From contig JAIEMN010000027.1 of the NCBI GenBank assembly GCA_019752115.1, positions 44,108 to 108,107 on the forward strand: a stretch of DNA of 64,000 nt, written 5' to 3'. Shown here one piece after another: positions 15,721 to 23,905 of the stretch; within the stretch, counting starts at the first letter, position 1; each line of letters starts with the position of its first letter. Source of the DNA: Gemmatimonadaceae bacterium (GTDB lineage Bacteria; Gemmatimonadota; Gemmatimonadetes; Gemmatimonadales; Gemmatimonadaceae). Position numbers and translations under genes: made by a program. The notes beneath the pieces are model-generated. The model saw only the letters and a program-made list of their open reading frames with translations. It was not told the origin of the DNA and searched no databases.

Positions 15721-17622
15721 TCAGACCGGTGATGTGGCAATATCCTGCACCGGTGCCGGGCGATACTCGCCAAGCAGCGCGTGCGTTTCCTCGTGCGCGT
15801 CGGCGAGCCGTGACACATCGGCCGACAGCGCGCGGGCGAGATCGACGTGCGTGGTCACACTGGCCACTGTCGCACTCCCCGCGCTCAGGCGCAGCAAGCC
15901 CAGACGCAGCCCCTCGAGGGCCGCGACGGTCTGCTGGAGCCGCTGCTCGGTCTGCGTGCGCTCGGTTTGCCACACGGTACGGGCGTCGTCGCTCAGCGCG
16001 TTCGCATCGGCCAGCACATCCACGACGGCGGCCAACTGCTTCCGCAGCGCGAGCGCATCCCCCTGCAGCTGCTGCAGCACGGCCGGGACATCACCGAGGG
16101 CCGCGCGCGTCTCGCGCGGCAGCTGCTCGAACAGCTGCTCGGCCGCGAGACTGAGCGACAGTTCGGTCGCGCGATGGGTGACGATCGGCGTGTCGGCCGC
16201 CGCCCCGCGCACGCGTCGCGCGGCAGCGAAGGCCGTCCGTCCGAATGCGCCGGTCCAGAGCGCGCGCCAGAAGGGGATGTCGATATCACGGCGCATCTGC
16301 TGGAGCACCAGCCACGGCAGCACGGTGACGCCGGTCCCGATCGCCACGAAGGTCAGCAATGACGCCACGGGCTTGAAGCGTGGGCTCACCGCGCCCGCGA
16401 TGGCGAAGGGCACCAACGCCAGCGACGTGCGCGCGCCAATGCGCACCACGCCACGGGCAATGCGCTCGAGCCAGCGGAGCACGCGGCCCGGCGACGCGCT
16501 CCGTTCCTCGCGCAGCAATTCAAGTTCGGCATCGAAGGCGGGGCCAACGTCGGCCGCGGTGTATCCCTGCGCGAGCAGTCGCCGCGCCGCGAGCACGCCA
16601 AAGGCCGCCGCGCCCAGCGCACCGGCACCGACGAGTGTCACCACGCCGGCGACGGGACCGAGGAGCGACGCGGCGCCAATGGACGCGCCGAGTGACGCGA
16701 TCAGTGTGAGGACCGTCCCCGCGCCATCGGCGCGGCCATCGCGCTTTACGAACGCGCGCAGGGGCGCCGGCAGCTCACGGCGCTGCTCCAGCGCGGCGCC
16801 CAGCTGCGTGGCAATGGCATCGGCACTCGCGAAGCGCGCATCCGGCGTCTTGGCGAGACACTGCTGCACCACGTGCGCCAAACGCCGCGGCACCACCAGC
16901 CCGCGACCTCCCAGCGGCGGCACCGGCTGCGTGCAATGCTGCGTCAGGACAGCGGCGGCATCGGGGCCGGTGAAGGGCAGCTGCCCACTCAGCGCAAAGA
17001 ACGCCGTAATGCCAAGCGCGTAGACATCGCTCGCCGCACTTGGTTCACTCCCGAGGGCGAGCTCGGGTGCCATGAACTCGGGAGTGCCGTGCACGCCATG
17101 GGCATCCGTGCCCAGCGCGTGCGCGATGCCGAAGTCCGCGACCAGCGCGCGCCCGCTCTCGCGCTCGAGGAGGATGTTGTCGGGCTTGATGTCGCGATGC
17201 ACCACACCGCGACTGTGCGCGTAGCTCAGCGCCCAGGCCACTTCCTGCAGCCAACGGGTCGCTTCGCGCGGCGAGACGGGCCCGCGTGCCTGTACGCGCT
17301 GGGCAAGCGTTTCGCCCTCGACATACGCCATGACGAAAAACACAAAGCCGTCGATGTCATCGACGGCGTGAATCGGCACGATGTGCGGATGCGACAGGCT
17401 GGCGGCGGTGCGCGCCTCGTGCAGGAACTGCGCCCGGATGGCCGGCTCGGCGGCGCGCTCGGGGGGCAGCAGCTTGATAGCCACCAGCCGGTCGAGGTGC
17501 ACCTCGCGCGCGAGATACACGATGCCCATGCCGCCCCGACCGAGTTCGCGGTCGATGGAGTAGCGGCCGGCGATGGCCTGCTGAAAGGCCAGGAACAGGG
17601 CGTCGGGAGGGGTGGGCGCCAT
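15721..17622 (-). CDS. Serine/threonine protein kinase, Hanks type
   Basis: The 633-residue protein has an N-terminal kinase domain (about 20-285). It shows the Gly loop ELGRGGMGIVYLA, the Lys in VAIKLLPP, the catalytic loop HRDIKPDNILL (Asp about 144), DFG in VADFGIAHA, and GTPEFMAPE in the activation segment. About three membrane helices follow (around 320-365 and 425-480). A C-terminal coiled-coil region of about 130 residues ends the protein. It is probably a membrane receptor-like kinase with a cytoplasmic N-terminus. The start ATG at 17622 is used because upstream codons lie in the family B palindrome. It is cotranscribed with the gene at 14376-15716. Confidence 0.9.
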   Translation of the reverse strand: MAPTPPDALFLAFQQAIAGRYSIDRELGRGGMGIVYLAREVHLDRLVAIKLLPPERAAEPAIRAQFLHEARTAASLSHPHIVPIHAVDDIDGFVFFVMAYVEGETLAQRVQARGPVSPREATRWLQEVAWALSYAHSRGVVHRDIKPDNILLERESGRALVADFGIAHALGTDAHGVHGTPEFMAPELALGSEPSAASDVYALGITAFFALSGQLPFTGPDAAAVLTQHCTQPVPPLGGRGLVVPRRLAHVVQQCLAKTPDARFASADAIATQLGAALEQRRELPAPLRAFVKRDGRADGAGTVLTLIASLGASIGAASLLGPVAGVVTLVGAGALGAAAFGVLAARRLLAQGYTAADVGPAFDAELELLREERSASPGRVLRWLERIARGVVRIGARTSLALVPFAIAGAVSPRFKPVASLLTFVAIGTGVTVLPWLVLQQMRRDIDIPFWRALWTGAFGRTAFAAARRVRGAAADTPIVTHRATELSLSLAAEQLFEQLPRETRAALGDVPAVLQQLQGDALALRKQLAAVVDVLADANALSDDARTVWQTERTQTEQRLQQTVAALEGLRLGLLRLSAGSATVASVTTHVDLARALSADVSRLADAHEETHALLGEYRPAPVQDIATSPV

Positions 17623-17654
17623 ACGACGATAGACGCCCCCGAGTCCCAAGCCGT

Positions 17655-17850
17655 CACAGCCGTTTGTCGGACTTCCGACCTCAGTGCCCGATCGGACATC
17701 GGAATTCGGTCTCGGGCTCGGCAGTCTGACACTGGCCTCGGGACTCGGACCTCGGCGCCGAGGTCCGAGTCCCAAAGTCCGACATCAGATGTCCGCTGCC
17801 GAGACCGAAGTCTGATGTCTGATCAGGGCTCCGATGTCGGAGGCCCGATC
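17655..17850. repeat. Long intergenic palindrome, family B copy 2
   Basis: A palindrome of about 195 bp has its centre near cctcggcgccgagg (17750-17763). The arms repeat gtccga, atcgga, gtctcgg and gatgtc words. It lies between the copC stop (17858) and the kinase start (17622), both on the minus strand. It shares the string atcggaattcggtctcgggc with the element at 13711-13900. Confidence 0.82.
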
Positions 17851-17857
17851 TTCCCGG

Positions 17858-18238
17858 CTACTTGGCGACGGTGAAGTTGAACGTCCCGTTCATGGGGTGG
17901 CCGTCCTTGGACGCGGCTCGCCACGTCACCGTGTACTTGCCCGCGGCCATCGCCCCGGTGATCGGGACCACCACGCCCGGCTCACTCGGCGTGCCGGCGC
18001 TGGCCAGCTTCCCCACAGCCACGGCGGCACCGGCGCTCGTGGCGAGCGTGACCTTGGTCATGGGCAGCTCCGGGGCTTCCGAGAACCAGAGCTCGAGCTG
18101 CTTGGGCGCCTGGGGCACCGTGCCGTCGGCAGCCGGCAGGCTCCGCGTGAGCTTGAGATGCGGCAGCGGTACCGCGCGCAGCGTGAGCGGCGCAGCGATG
18201 GTGACGGCGAGCACGAGAGCAGCGCGAGCGAAGGACAT
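17858..18238 (-). CDS. CopC-domain copper-binding protein
   Basis: The 126-residue protein has a signal peptide (about 1-22) and a CopC domain. The first metal-ligand His is near the mature N-terminus (PHLKLTRSLPAADG), and the C-terminal Asp and His are in SKDGHPMNGTFNFTV; together they match the Cu(II) site of CopC. The core phrase LELWFSEAPELPMTKV is typical. It would bind copper in the periplasm. It is the last gene of a five-gene minus-strand metal group and lies 44 bp after the DUF2911 gene. Confidence 0.85.
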   Translation of the reverse strand: MSFARAALVLAVTIAAPLTLRAVPLPHLKLTRSLPAADGTVPQAPKQLELWFSEAPELPMTKVTLATSAGAAVAVGKLASAGTPSEPGVVVPITGAMAAGKYTVTWRAASKDGHPMNGTFNFTVAK

Positions 18239-18282
18239 GAGACGCGTGGGGCAGAGGCGACGAAGAGCGGACACCGAACAGT

Positions 18283-19407
18283 TTAGCGATTCCCGACCGT
18301 GAACGGCACACTCGCCACCTTATCACCCCACGCCAGCTCGATCGATCCGCGGGTGGCGCCCTGCGCCTTCACGGTGATGGTCATGGTTTCGACAAAGCCT
18401 GGCGCGTCGGCCAGCGTCATGGGCACCTTGCCCAGGTCCTGGCTGGCGTCGTACTGCGTCCCCCACTGACCGGTGCCCTTGTTCACGATGAGCATCGTGC
18501 CGCTCTTCGTGTGCTGCACCCACAGCGTGTACATCCCCGGGGCGAGCGTGAGCGACCCCATCGTGAGCGGGCGCGTGGTGAAGAGGTGCGTCGCATCGTT
18601 GGCGCCCATGCGCCACACACTGTCGAAGGGCACGAGCACGCCGCCCCACACACTGCGGTCACGCACCTGCGGGCGGCCGTAGTCCACGATCACCATGCCG
18701 CCGGGGCCGAACGCGGCGCGCGCATCGTCGCGCAGGGACAGCACGCCAGTGGGCTTCATGCCCTTGGCCATCGCCTCGAAGTCCACCGCGCCGCCACGCG
18801 TGGCCATGACCTTGTTCGTGGTCCCGCTGCCGTCCACCGAGAGCAAGCGCTGCTGCGCGTCATGGCGCAGGACCATGGCGTAGGCACCGCCACGGAAGCG
18901 CACGGAGTCACCACCGAGTGTGGTAAAGCCGGTGAAGCCCTGATTGCCCGCGCTCCCCACCGCCGGCAGCGAATCGACGGCCAGCTTCTTCGCGCGCAGC
19001 CCGGCCAGCAGCTCGGTGGGGCCGTAGATGAACGTCGGCCAGTTCACGAGCGCCCCCTTGGCGGCAAAGGCGCGCCGCTGGGTGCTGTCGGCAAACACGA
19101 TCTCCCGTACGATCGAATCGGGCGTGAGCGTGAAGCGCGTCGTGCTCGGCGCCGGCGCCGCGCTGCCATCCTGATTGAGGCGCTGCAACAACGCCGCCGT
19201 GGGGCGGCCATCCTTGCCGAGCGTGATGGCGTAGCGATAGCGTGCCACCGCCGGGCCGTTGCGCTGCACCATGTCGCCGGCAATCGACGTGGCCGTGCGT
19301 GTGTACTGCTCCACCGCGGCGGTATCCTTGCCCAGGCGATAGACAAAGGACGCCGGCTGCGCCTGAAGCGCGCACGGTACCAGCAGAACGGAGAGGAGAG
19401 CTTTCAT
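18283..19407 (-). CDS. DUF2911-domain secreted protein
   Basis: The 374-residue protein has a signal peptide (cleavage near ALQAQP) and a C-terminal DUF2911 domain (about 225-374). The domain carries the signature VIVDYGRPQVRDRSVWGGVL and VWRMGANDATHLFTT. The function of DUF2911 is unknown. The N-terminal 200 residues are a separate beta-rich region. It overlaps the G3E GTPase gene by four bases (ATGA), so it belongs to the metal operon; a periplasmic or surface role is likely. Confidence 0.78.
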   Translation of the reverse strand: MKALLSVLLVPCALQAQPASFVYRLGKDTAAVEQYTRTATSIAGDMVQRNGPAVARYRYAITLGKDGRPTAALLQRLNQDGSAAPAPSTTRFTLTPDSIVREIVFADSTQRRAFAAKGALVNWPTFIYGPTELLAGLRAKKLAVDSLPAVGSAGNQGFTGFTTLGGDSVRFRGGAYAMVLRHDAQQRLLSVDGSGTTNKVMATRGGAVDFEAMAKGMKPTGVLSLRDDARAAFGPGGMVIVDYGRPQVRDRSVWGGVLVPFDSVWRMGANDATHLFTTRPLTMGSLTLAPGMYTLWVQHTKSGTMLIVNKGTGQWGTQYDASQDLGKVPMTLADAPGFVETMTITVKAQGATRGSIELAWGDKVASVPFTVGNR

Positions 19408-20339
19408 GGGCGAGAAAGGCCCGCAATGCGGGCGCTGAGGTCATCCGGATCCATCCCCACGCCGATGAACAGCGCGGTGGACTCGGCGTCGTCGTGAAAT
19501 TCCGAGCGATCGAGCTTGAGACTGCGGCGGCCGGGCACTTTGTGCCAGACCCACATGGCCGTGGGTGCGTCGGCGAAGCGGATCATCCCTTTGGCACGGA
19601 CCACCGTGGCCGGCAGATCGCGCACGAACGCCGTGAACGCCGCGCGATCCACCACCCGCGGCAGCGGCAGCGCGAGACTGCCGAACGGGTGCGTATGCCC
19701 GTGCCGGTGCGCCGGCGCTGCGGCCGGTGCCCGACCGCCGCGATCGGCCGCGGCGTGCACCTCCTGCGAGAGAGCGGTCAGGGTGTCCGCATAGTCATCC
19801 ACCTGCACCAAGGCGGCGTTCGGCGCGACCTCGCGCACGCTGGCCCGCACGGCGGTGCGTCGCGCGTCGCCGAGGCGCTCCATCCAGTTGAGCTGCACGT
19901 GCGTAGCCGTCCGCACCTGGGCGCGCTCGAGCGCATTGCTGAACCACCGCTTCTGCCACTTGGCGGCGTCCACGATCGTGAGCTGCAGCGGCAGCGTGAA
20001 GTGGCCGAGCCGGGCGTCGGTCGTGAGGTGACCGAGCAGTTCGTCGGTTTCGGTCGCGCCGTTCGCCTCGATGAGCATCACGCTGCCCGGATCGTTCGGC
20101 GTGTCGTACAGCTGCTGCAGCAGCTCGCGCAGCGACCCGCAGCAGACACACTCCCCGTTGAGCGGCGTGACCAGCGCATCGAGGGCACCCAGGCGCGCGG
20201 CGTCGATGGTCGCGTTTTCGAAGTCGTTCAGAATGATGCGCGACCGCACACCACGCGCGGCCAGCGCGGGCACGAGCTGCGTGAGAAAGCGCGTCTTCCC
20301 CGCCCCGAGAAACCCCGCCATCAACACCAGCGGGATCAT
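19404..20339 (-). CDS. CobW/G3E-family GTPase (metal chaperone)
   Basis: The 311-residue protein has Walker A GFLGAGKTRF (about 9-18). It also has the G3E metal motif CxCC in NGECVCCGSL (about 62-70), an acidic Walker B region (LIEANGATETDE), and a His-rich linker (APAHRHGHTHPFG, about 212-224) before the C-terminal CobW_C domain. Family members deliver zinc or other metals to client proteins using GTP. Its place next to a ZIP-like/permease fusion supports zinc or copper handling. It overlaps the DUF2911 gene by four bases. Confidence 0.88.
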   Translation of the reverse strand: MIPLVLMAGFLGAGKTRFLTQLVPALAARGVRSRIILNDFENATIDAARLGALDALVTPLNGECVCCGSLRELLQQLYDTPNDPGSVMLIEANGATETDELLGHLTTDARLGHFTLPLQLTIVDAAKWQKRWFSNALERAQVRTATHVQLNWMERLGDARRTAVRASVREVAPNAALVQVDDYADTLTALSQEVHAAADRGGRAPAAAPAHRHGHTHPFGSLALPLPRVVDRAAFTAFVRDLPATVVRAKGMIRFADAPTAMWVWHKVPGRRSLKLDRSEFHDDAESTALFIGVGMDPDDLSARIAGLSRP

Positions 20340-20343
20340 CGGC

Positions 20344-22194
20344 TCACGCCTCGGCGAAGGCGAGTTCGCCCAGGAACCCGCGCGCGCCGCGGCGAATCAC
20401 GCTGGCCGCGTAGAGCACACCGCACAGGATCACCGACAGCAGCTGGATCGGCGTGCCGGTTGTCTCGGTCGCGAGCGCCGGCTGCGACGCGGCGAGTGTG
20501 GGCAGGGCGATATTCACCAGCACACCGAGCGCGATGGCAAAGCCGATCATGGCGGCGGTGAAGCCGAGCGCGAAGGCGCGTCCGTGCATGCGCGTGAGAA
20601 TACCGATCGTGGACACGTTGCTCGCCGGCCCCGTGAGCAGCAGCGCGAGACCGGCGCCCGGGGATACGCCCGCCGCGATCAGCACGGCCACCAGCGGCGT
20701 GGAGGCGCTGGCGCAGATGTAGAGCGGCAGGCCGATCATGGCGAACACCACGACATCGAGCCCCCGGGGCAGCGCGGCCAGCCACGAGCCCTGCAGAATG
20801 GGAGCGGCCATGGCGGCCAGCAGCAGCCCCACGAGAATCCACGGCGCGGTGTGATCCACCATTTCCCCAAAGCCTGACCGCGCCGCCTGCGTGAGCCGGT
20901 CGCCCAACGTCCGCGCAACGACCGGCGCGGCCATCGGCAGGCCGCGCGGCTTCTTGGTGATCCGCGCACCCATCACCATCGCTACACCAAGCGCCGCCGC
21001 GCCCGCGGCCACTACACGTACGATGGCGAACGGCGTACCCAGCAGCGGGATCGAGAGCATGATCGCGTCAATGCCGAGCTCCGGCGTCGCCACGAGGAAG
21101 GCAACTGCCGCGGTGGTGCTTGCGCCCTGCTGAATGAGCTGCTGGTACAGCGGCACGACGCCGCATGAACAGACGGGGAGCGGCAATCCCACCGCCATGC
21201 CGGCCACGCCCTGGCGCAGGCGCGACCCGCGGCTCATCCAGCTCAGGCTCCCCACCGGCACGAACGCGTGCACCAGCCCCGCAGCGACATAGGCGAGCAG
21301 CACCGCCGGGGCGCTATCGAGCGCAAGCCCCCAGAGTGTGCGCCACGTCTCGAGGATGGGGATGGCCCCGGTTTCGTCGCGCTTGCTCAAATACAACAGC
21401 ACGAGCAGCGCGATCCCCAGCAACGCCCCCACACCATTGGGCCACGGCGCGGGTGCATGTGAATGCCCGTGCGCGTCGGCCGACGCGTGGTCATGCGCGT
21501 GGTCATGCGCATGGTCATGCGCATGACCGTGATCGTGATCGTGATCGTGCGCGGCAGTAGGCGCATGGACATGACGCTCATCATCATGCGCGTCGTGTTC
21601 ATGATCGTGCGCCGGATGCGCGATGACGTGCAGCAGCGATCCGCCCACGAGTCCCTCGAACCACAAGCCGGCGCGCTCCGGCAGCACGGCAAAGATCGTG
21701 GGCTCGGCGAGGTACCCGAGCACGGTTACGATGGCCATACCCGCCAGCACCAGCCACGACACCTTCGGACGGTCGCCCAGCACCCACCAGATCATCAGGC
21801 TCACCGGCAGCTGATGCAGCAGCACGCCGTAGCCCAAGAGGTTCTGGGTATCGGCATCGCTCTGCGCGATGGCGCTGCCATCGAGCGCGGAATGGATGGC
21901 GAGGCCGATGATCGCGAGCGTGAGGACCGCCGTGTGCGTCCGCTGTACGCCGTAGTGAAAGAGCCGCTCGGCGATGGTGGGGAGCGCGAAGCCCAGCACC
22001 ATGAACAGCGCCGCGAAGACATCGCGGTGCTCGAGCGCGTGCGGGATGATGTCGAGCAGCACGAGCCCGCCGATCGTGACGAGCACGAAGCCGTCGATGA
22101 AGGCGAGCATCTGCGGACGCGTCCGCGCCGACCGCGCCAGTAGCGGGCCCGAGCCAAGGGCTCCAAGACTGGTCAACAGCAGCGCGGACGACAT
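20344..22194 (-). CDS. ZIP-like domain fused to SO_0444/ArsP-type permease
   Basis: This 616-residue membrane protein is a fusion. The N-terminal part (about 1-190) has roughly eight hydrophobic segments and ZIP-type metal residues in IHSALDGSAIAQ and LLHQLPVSL. A linker of about 55 residues (about 193-248) is dominated by His and Asp (repeats of HDHDHGHAHDHA type) and could bind zinc or copper. The C-terminal part (about 255-616) is an eight-helix permease of the DUF318 kind, with GLPLPVCSCGVVPLY and LLTGPASNVSTIGIL. Such permeases export metals or arsenicals. The start is preceded by AAGG. The G3E GTPase gene follows after four bases. Confidence 0.85.
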   Translation of the reverse strand: MSSALLLTSLGALGSGPLLARSARTRPQMLAFIDGFVLVTIGGLVLLDIIPHALEHRDVFAALFMVLGFALPTIAERLFHYGVQRTHTAVLTLAIIGLAIHSALDGSAIAQSDADTQNLLGYGVLLHQLPVSLMIWWVLGDRPKVSWLVLAGMAIVTVLGYLAEPTIFAVLPERAGLWFEGLVGGSLLHVIAHPAHDHEHDAHDDERHVHAPTAAHDHDHDHGHAHDHAHDHAHDHASADAHGHSHAPAPWPNGVGALLGIALLVLLYLSKRDETGAIPILETWRTLWGLALDSAPAVLLAYVAAGLVHAFVPVGSLSWMSRGSRLRQGVAGMAVGLPLPVCSCGVVPLYQQLIQQGASTTAAVAFLVATPELGIDAIMLSIPLLGTPFAIVRVVAAGAAALGVAMVMGARITKKPRGLPMAAPVVARTLGDRLTQAARSGFGEMVDHTAPWILVGLLLAAMAAPILQGSWLAALPRGLDVVVFAMIGLPLYICASASTPLVAVLIAAGVSPGAGLALLLTGPASNVSTIGILTRMHGRAFALGFTAAMIGFAIALGVLVNIALPTLAASQPALATETTGTPIQLLSVILCGVLYAASVIRRGARGFLGELAFAEA

Positions 22195-22200
22195 GCCTTA

Positions 22201-22216
22201 TGCTAACCTATTATCA
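22201..22216. promoter_or_regulatory. Possible Fur/Zur-type half-palindrome
   Basis: On the minus strand the sequence TGATAAT-AG-GTTAGCA pairs a perfect Fur-family 7-1-7 half site with a degenerate second half. It lies six bases before the permease start and overlaps the stop codon of the PAP2 gene. It is an AT-rich island in GC-rich surroundings. The spacing of two is not canonical, so this is a weak call. Confidence 0.3.
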
Positions 22217-22852
22217 GCTAGGATCCAACCCGCCGGCACCCGGGTCCGGAACGCGGAGTCGGCTCGCCAGCAGCTCCCCGACGGCCACCCCCAGGCAGGC
22301 CGCCACGACCGTGTCGCTCAGGAAGTGGGCGTTCGCCATGACCCGCGTCAGCCCACACCCGGCCGCCAGGCCGTAAAAGACCCAGCGGGCCCGCGGAAAG
22401 ATCCGCGCGAGCGCCGCCGCGCCGGCGAAGGCCACGAGTGTGTGACTGCTCGGCAGCCCCATCCCCTTGTTGGACCAGAAGTGGTCGCTGTAGGGGCGAA
22501 AGGCGTAGCCGAAGGTGGTGTCGTCGGGGCGCAGCCGGCGGGACAGGATCTTTCCCACTTCCGCCACGATCCCGCCAACCGTGGGAGAGAGGGCCAGATA
22601 CGCCGCCACGCGGCCGCCCGGCGGTCGGTCTCGCAGCTGCAGCCAGTACGCCAGCGCCACCGCGCCCCAGGTGGGCAGATAGCCCAGAGAGCGCAGCAGG
22701 CGCCCCCAATCCTTGTCGTAGACGTCGGGCATGCGCAGCGCCCGCCACGCGAGCGGGTCGGCCCCATGCGCCACGGCGATCACCACCAGCGAGACGATCA
22801 GCCAGCGCGTCCACGAAAAATGCGACGAGTGCTCCGACGGCGGTCGCGTCAT
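22214..22852 (-). CDS. PAP2-family membrane phosphatase
   Basis: The 212-residue membrane protein has the three PAP2 motifs: KILSRRLRP, PSSH in GLPSSHTLVAF, and TRVMANAHFLSD with catalytic His. About five or six membrane segments are visible. Members dephosphorylate lipid pyrophosphates such as undecaprenyl diphosphate, or phosphatidic acid. ATG 22852 is used; ATG 22870 would add six residues. It is divergent from the Fur-family gene with under 30 bp between starts, and ends 19 bp before the permease gene, so it may lead that operon. Confidence 0.86.
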   Translation of the reverse strand: MTRPPSEHSSHFSWTRWLIVSLVVIAVAHGADPLAWRALRMPDVYDKDWGRLLRSLGYLPTWGAVALAYWLQLRDRPPGGRVAAYLALSPTVGGIVAEVGKILSRRLRPDDTTFGYAFRPYSDHFWSNKGMGLPSSHTLVAFAGAAALARIFPRARWVFYGLAAGCGLTRVMANAHFLSDTVVAACLGVAVGELLASRLRVPDPGAGGLDPS

Positions 22853-22879
22853 GCGCGGGAATCTACCCATATTTGGTGA

Positions 22880-23260
22880 ATGGAACGCAACACGAAGCAG
22901 CGCGATGCCATTCGCGAGGTGTTCGAGCGCACGGCGCGGCCCCTGGGGCCCACCGAAGTGCTCGAAGCGGGGCGCGCGCAGGTCGCCGGCCTGGGGATCG
23001 CGACGGTCTACCGGACGATCAACTCGCTCGTCGAAAGCGGGTGGCTGGTGCCGGTGGAGCTCCCGGGCGAAGCGCCGCGCTATGAGCGCTCGGGCGCGGC
23101 CCACCATCACCACTTCCGCTGCCGCTCGTGTGATCGCGTGTTCGAGATTCAGGGGTGCCCGGGCGACCTCGCCGACCTGACGCCGGCGGGGTTTGTGCTC
23201 GAAGCACACGAGGTGGTGCTCTACGGCGTCTGCGCCAGTTGTGCCGGAGGTGCGTCGTGA
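22880..23260 (+). CDS. Fur-family metalloregulator (Zur-like)
   Basis: The 126-residue protein is a Fur-family repressor. A winged helix covers about 1-75, with GPTEVLEAGRAQVAGLGIATVYRTINSLVESG cut here into its recognisable parts GPTEVL and ATVYRTINSLVE. The His-rich segment HHHHFRC begins the dimerisation domain, and two Cys pairs (CRSC and CASC) make the structural zinc site. The metal sensed cannot be fixed from sequence; the neighbouring metal transporter and metallochaperone suggest zinc or copper stress. It overlaps the SCO1 gene through GTGA. Confidence 0.85.
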   Translation: MERNTKQRDAIREVFERTARPLGPTEVLEAGRAQVAGLGIATVYRTINSLVESGWLVPVELPGEAPRYERSGAAHHHHFRCRSCDRVFEIQGCPGDLADLTPAGFVLEAHEVVLYGVCASCAGGAS

Positions 23261-23895
23261 CTCGTGCCCTCACGTTGCTCGCCACCGCAGCGCTCGCGCT
23301 CGCGGCCGCCTGCTCCCCGGAGCTCAAGGGGGAAGCGGTCACTCCGGCGCGCGATCTGCCCGCGTACGAGTTCACGCGCGCGGATGGCTCGCACTTTTCC
23401 ACCGGCCCGTCGAAGGATCAGCTCACGGTGCTGTTCTTCGGCTACACGCACTGCCCCGACATCTGCCCCACGACGCTCGCCGACTGGAAGCGCGTGCACG
23501 CCAAGCTTGGCGACGACACAGCCAAGGTCCGCTTCGTCTTCGTGTCGATCGACCCCGAACGCGACACACCGGCCATCGCGCAGCAGTACGCGGCGGGGTA
23601 TCACCCGTCGTTCATCGGCCTCGCGGGAGACACGGCCACGGTGTGGCGCATGGTGAAGACGTTCGGCGTCGCCGTGATTCCCGATGACGCGCAGACCCAG
23701 CAGCCGATGCCGGTGCCGATGCCCTCAGGGCCATCGATGGCCAACATGCAGCACATGCACGGCGCCGACACGACCAAGCTGATTGGCCATTCGTCGCAGG
23801 CCTTCCTGCTCAATCGGAAGGGCCAGCTGGTAGCGATGTATCCCCCGGGGACGGGGTGGCAGACGCTGCTCGCCGATCTGCAGGCGCTGTTGTAG
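23257..23895 (+). CDS. SCO1/SenC-family copper lipoprotein
   Basis: The 212-residue protein has a lipoprotein signal (ALALAAACSP, Cys about residue 17). Its thioredoxin-like SCO domain has the copper-binding pair in THCPDICPTT and the third ligand His in LIGHSSQAF. A Met- and Pro-rich insertion (QQPMPVPMPSGPSM and MQHMHG) may also bind copper. SCO proteins load copper into cytochrome oxidase. The GTG start overlaps the stop of the Fur-family gene and has GGAGG at proper distance, so the two are coupled. This suggests the regulator responds to metal supply for respiration. Confidence 0.88.
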   Translation: MTRALTLLATAALALAAACSPELKGEAVTPARDLPAYEFTRADGSHFSTGPSKDQLTVLFFGYTHCPDICPTTLADWKRVHAKLGDDTAKVRFVFVSIDPERDTPAIAQQYAAGYHPSFIGLAGDTATVWRMVKTFGVAVIPDDAQTQQPMPVPMPSGPSMANMQHMHGADTTKLIGHSSQAFLLNRKGQLVAMYPPGTGWQTLLADLQALL

Positions 23896-23905
23896 GGCGG
23901 TGGCG

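Noticed and set aside
23860..23905. BirA-type operator before bioF
   Set aside because: No TTGTAAAC-like half sites or other inverted repeat were found upstream of the bio cluster.
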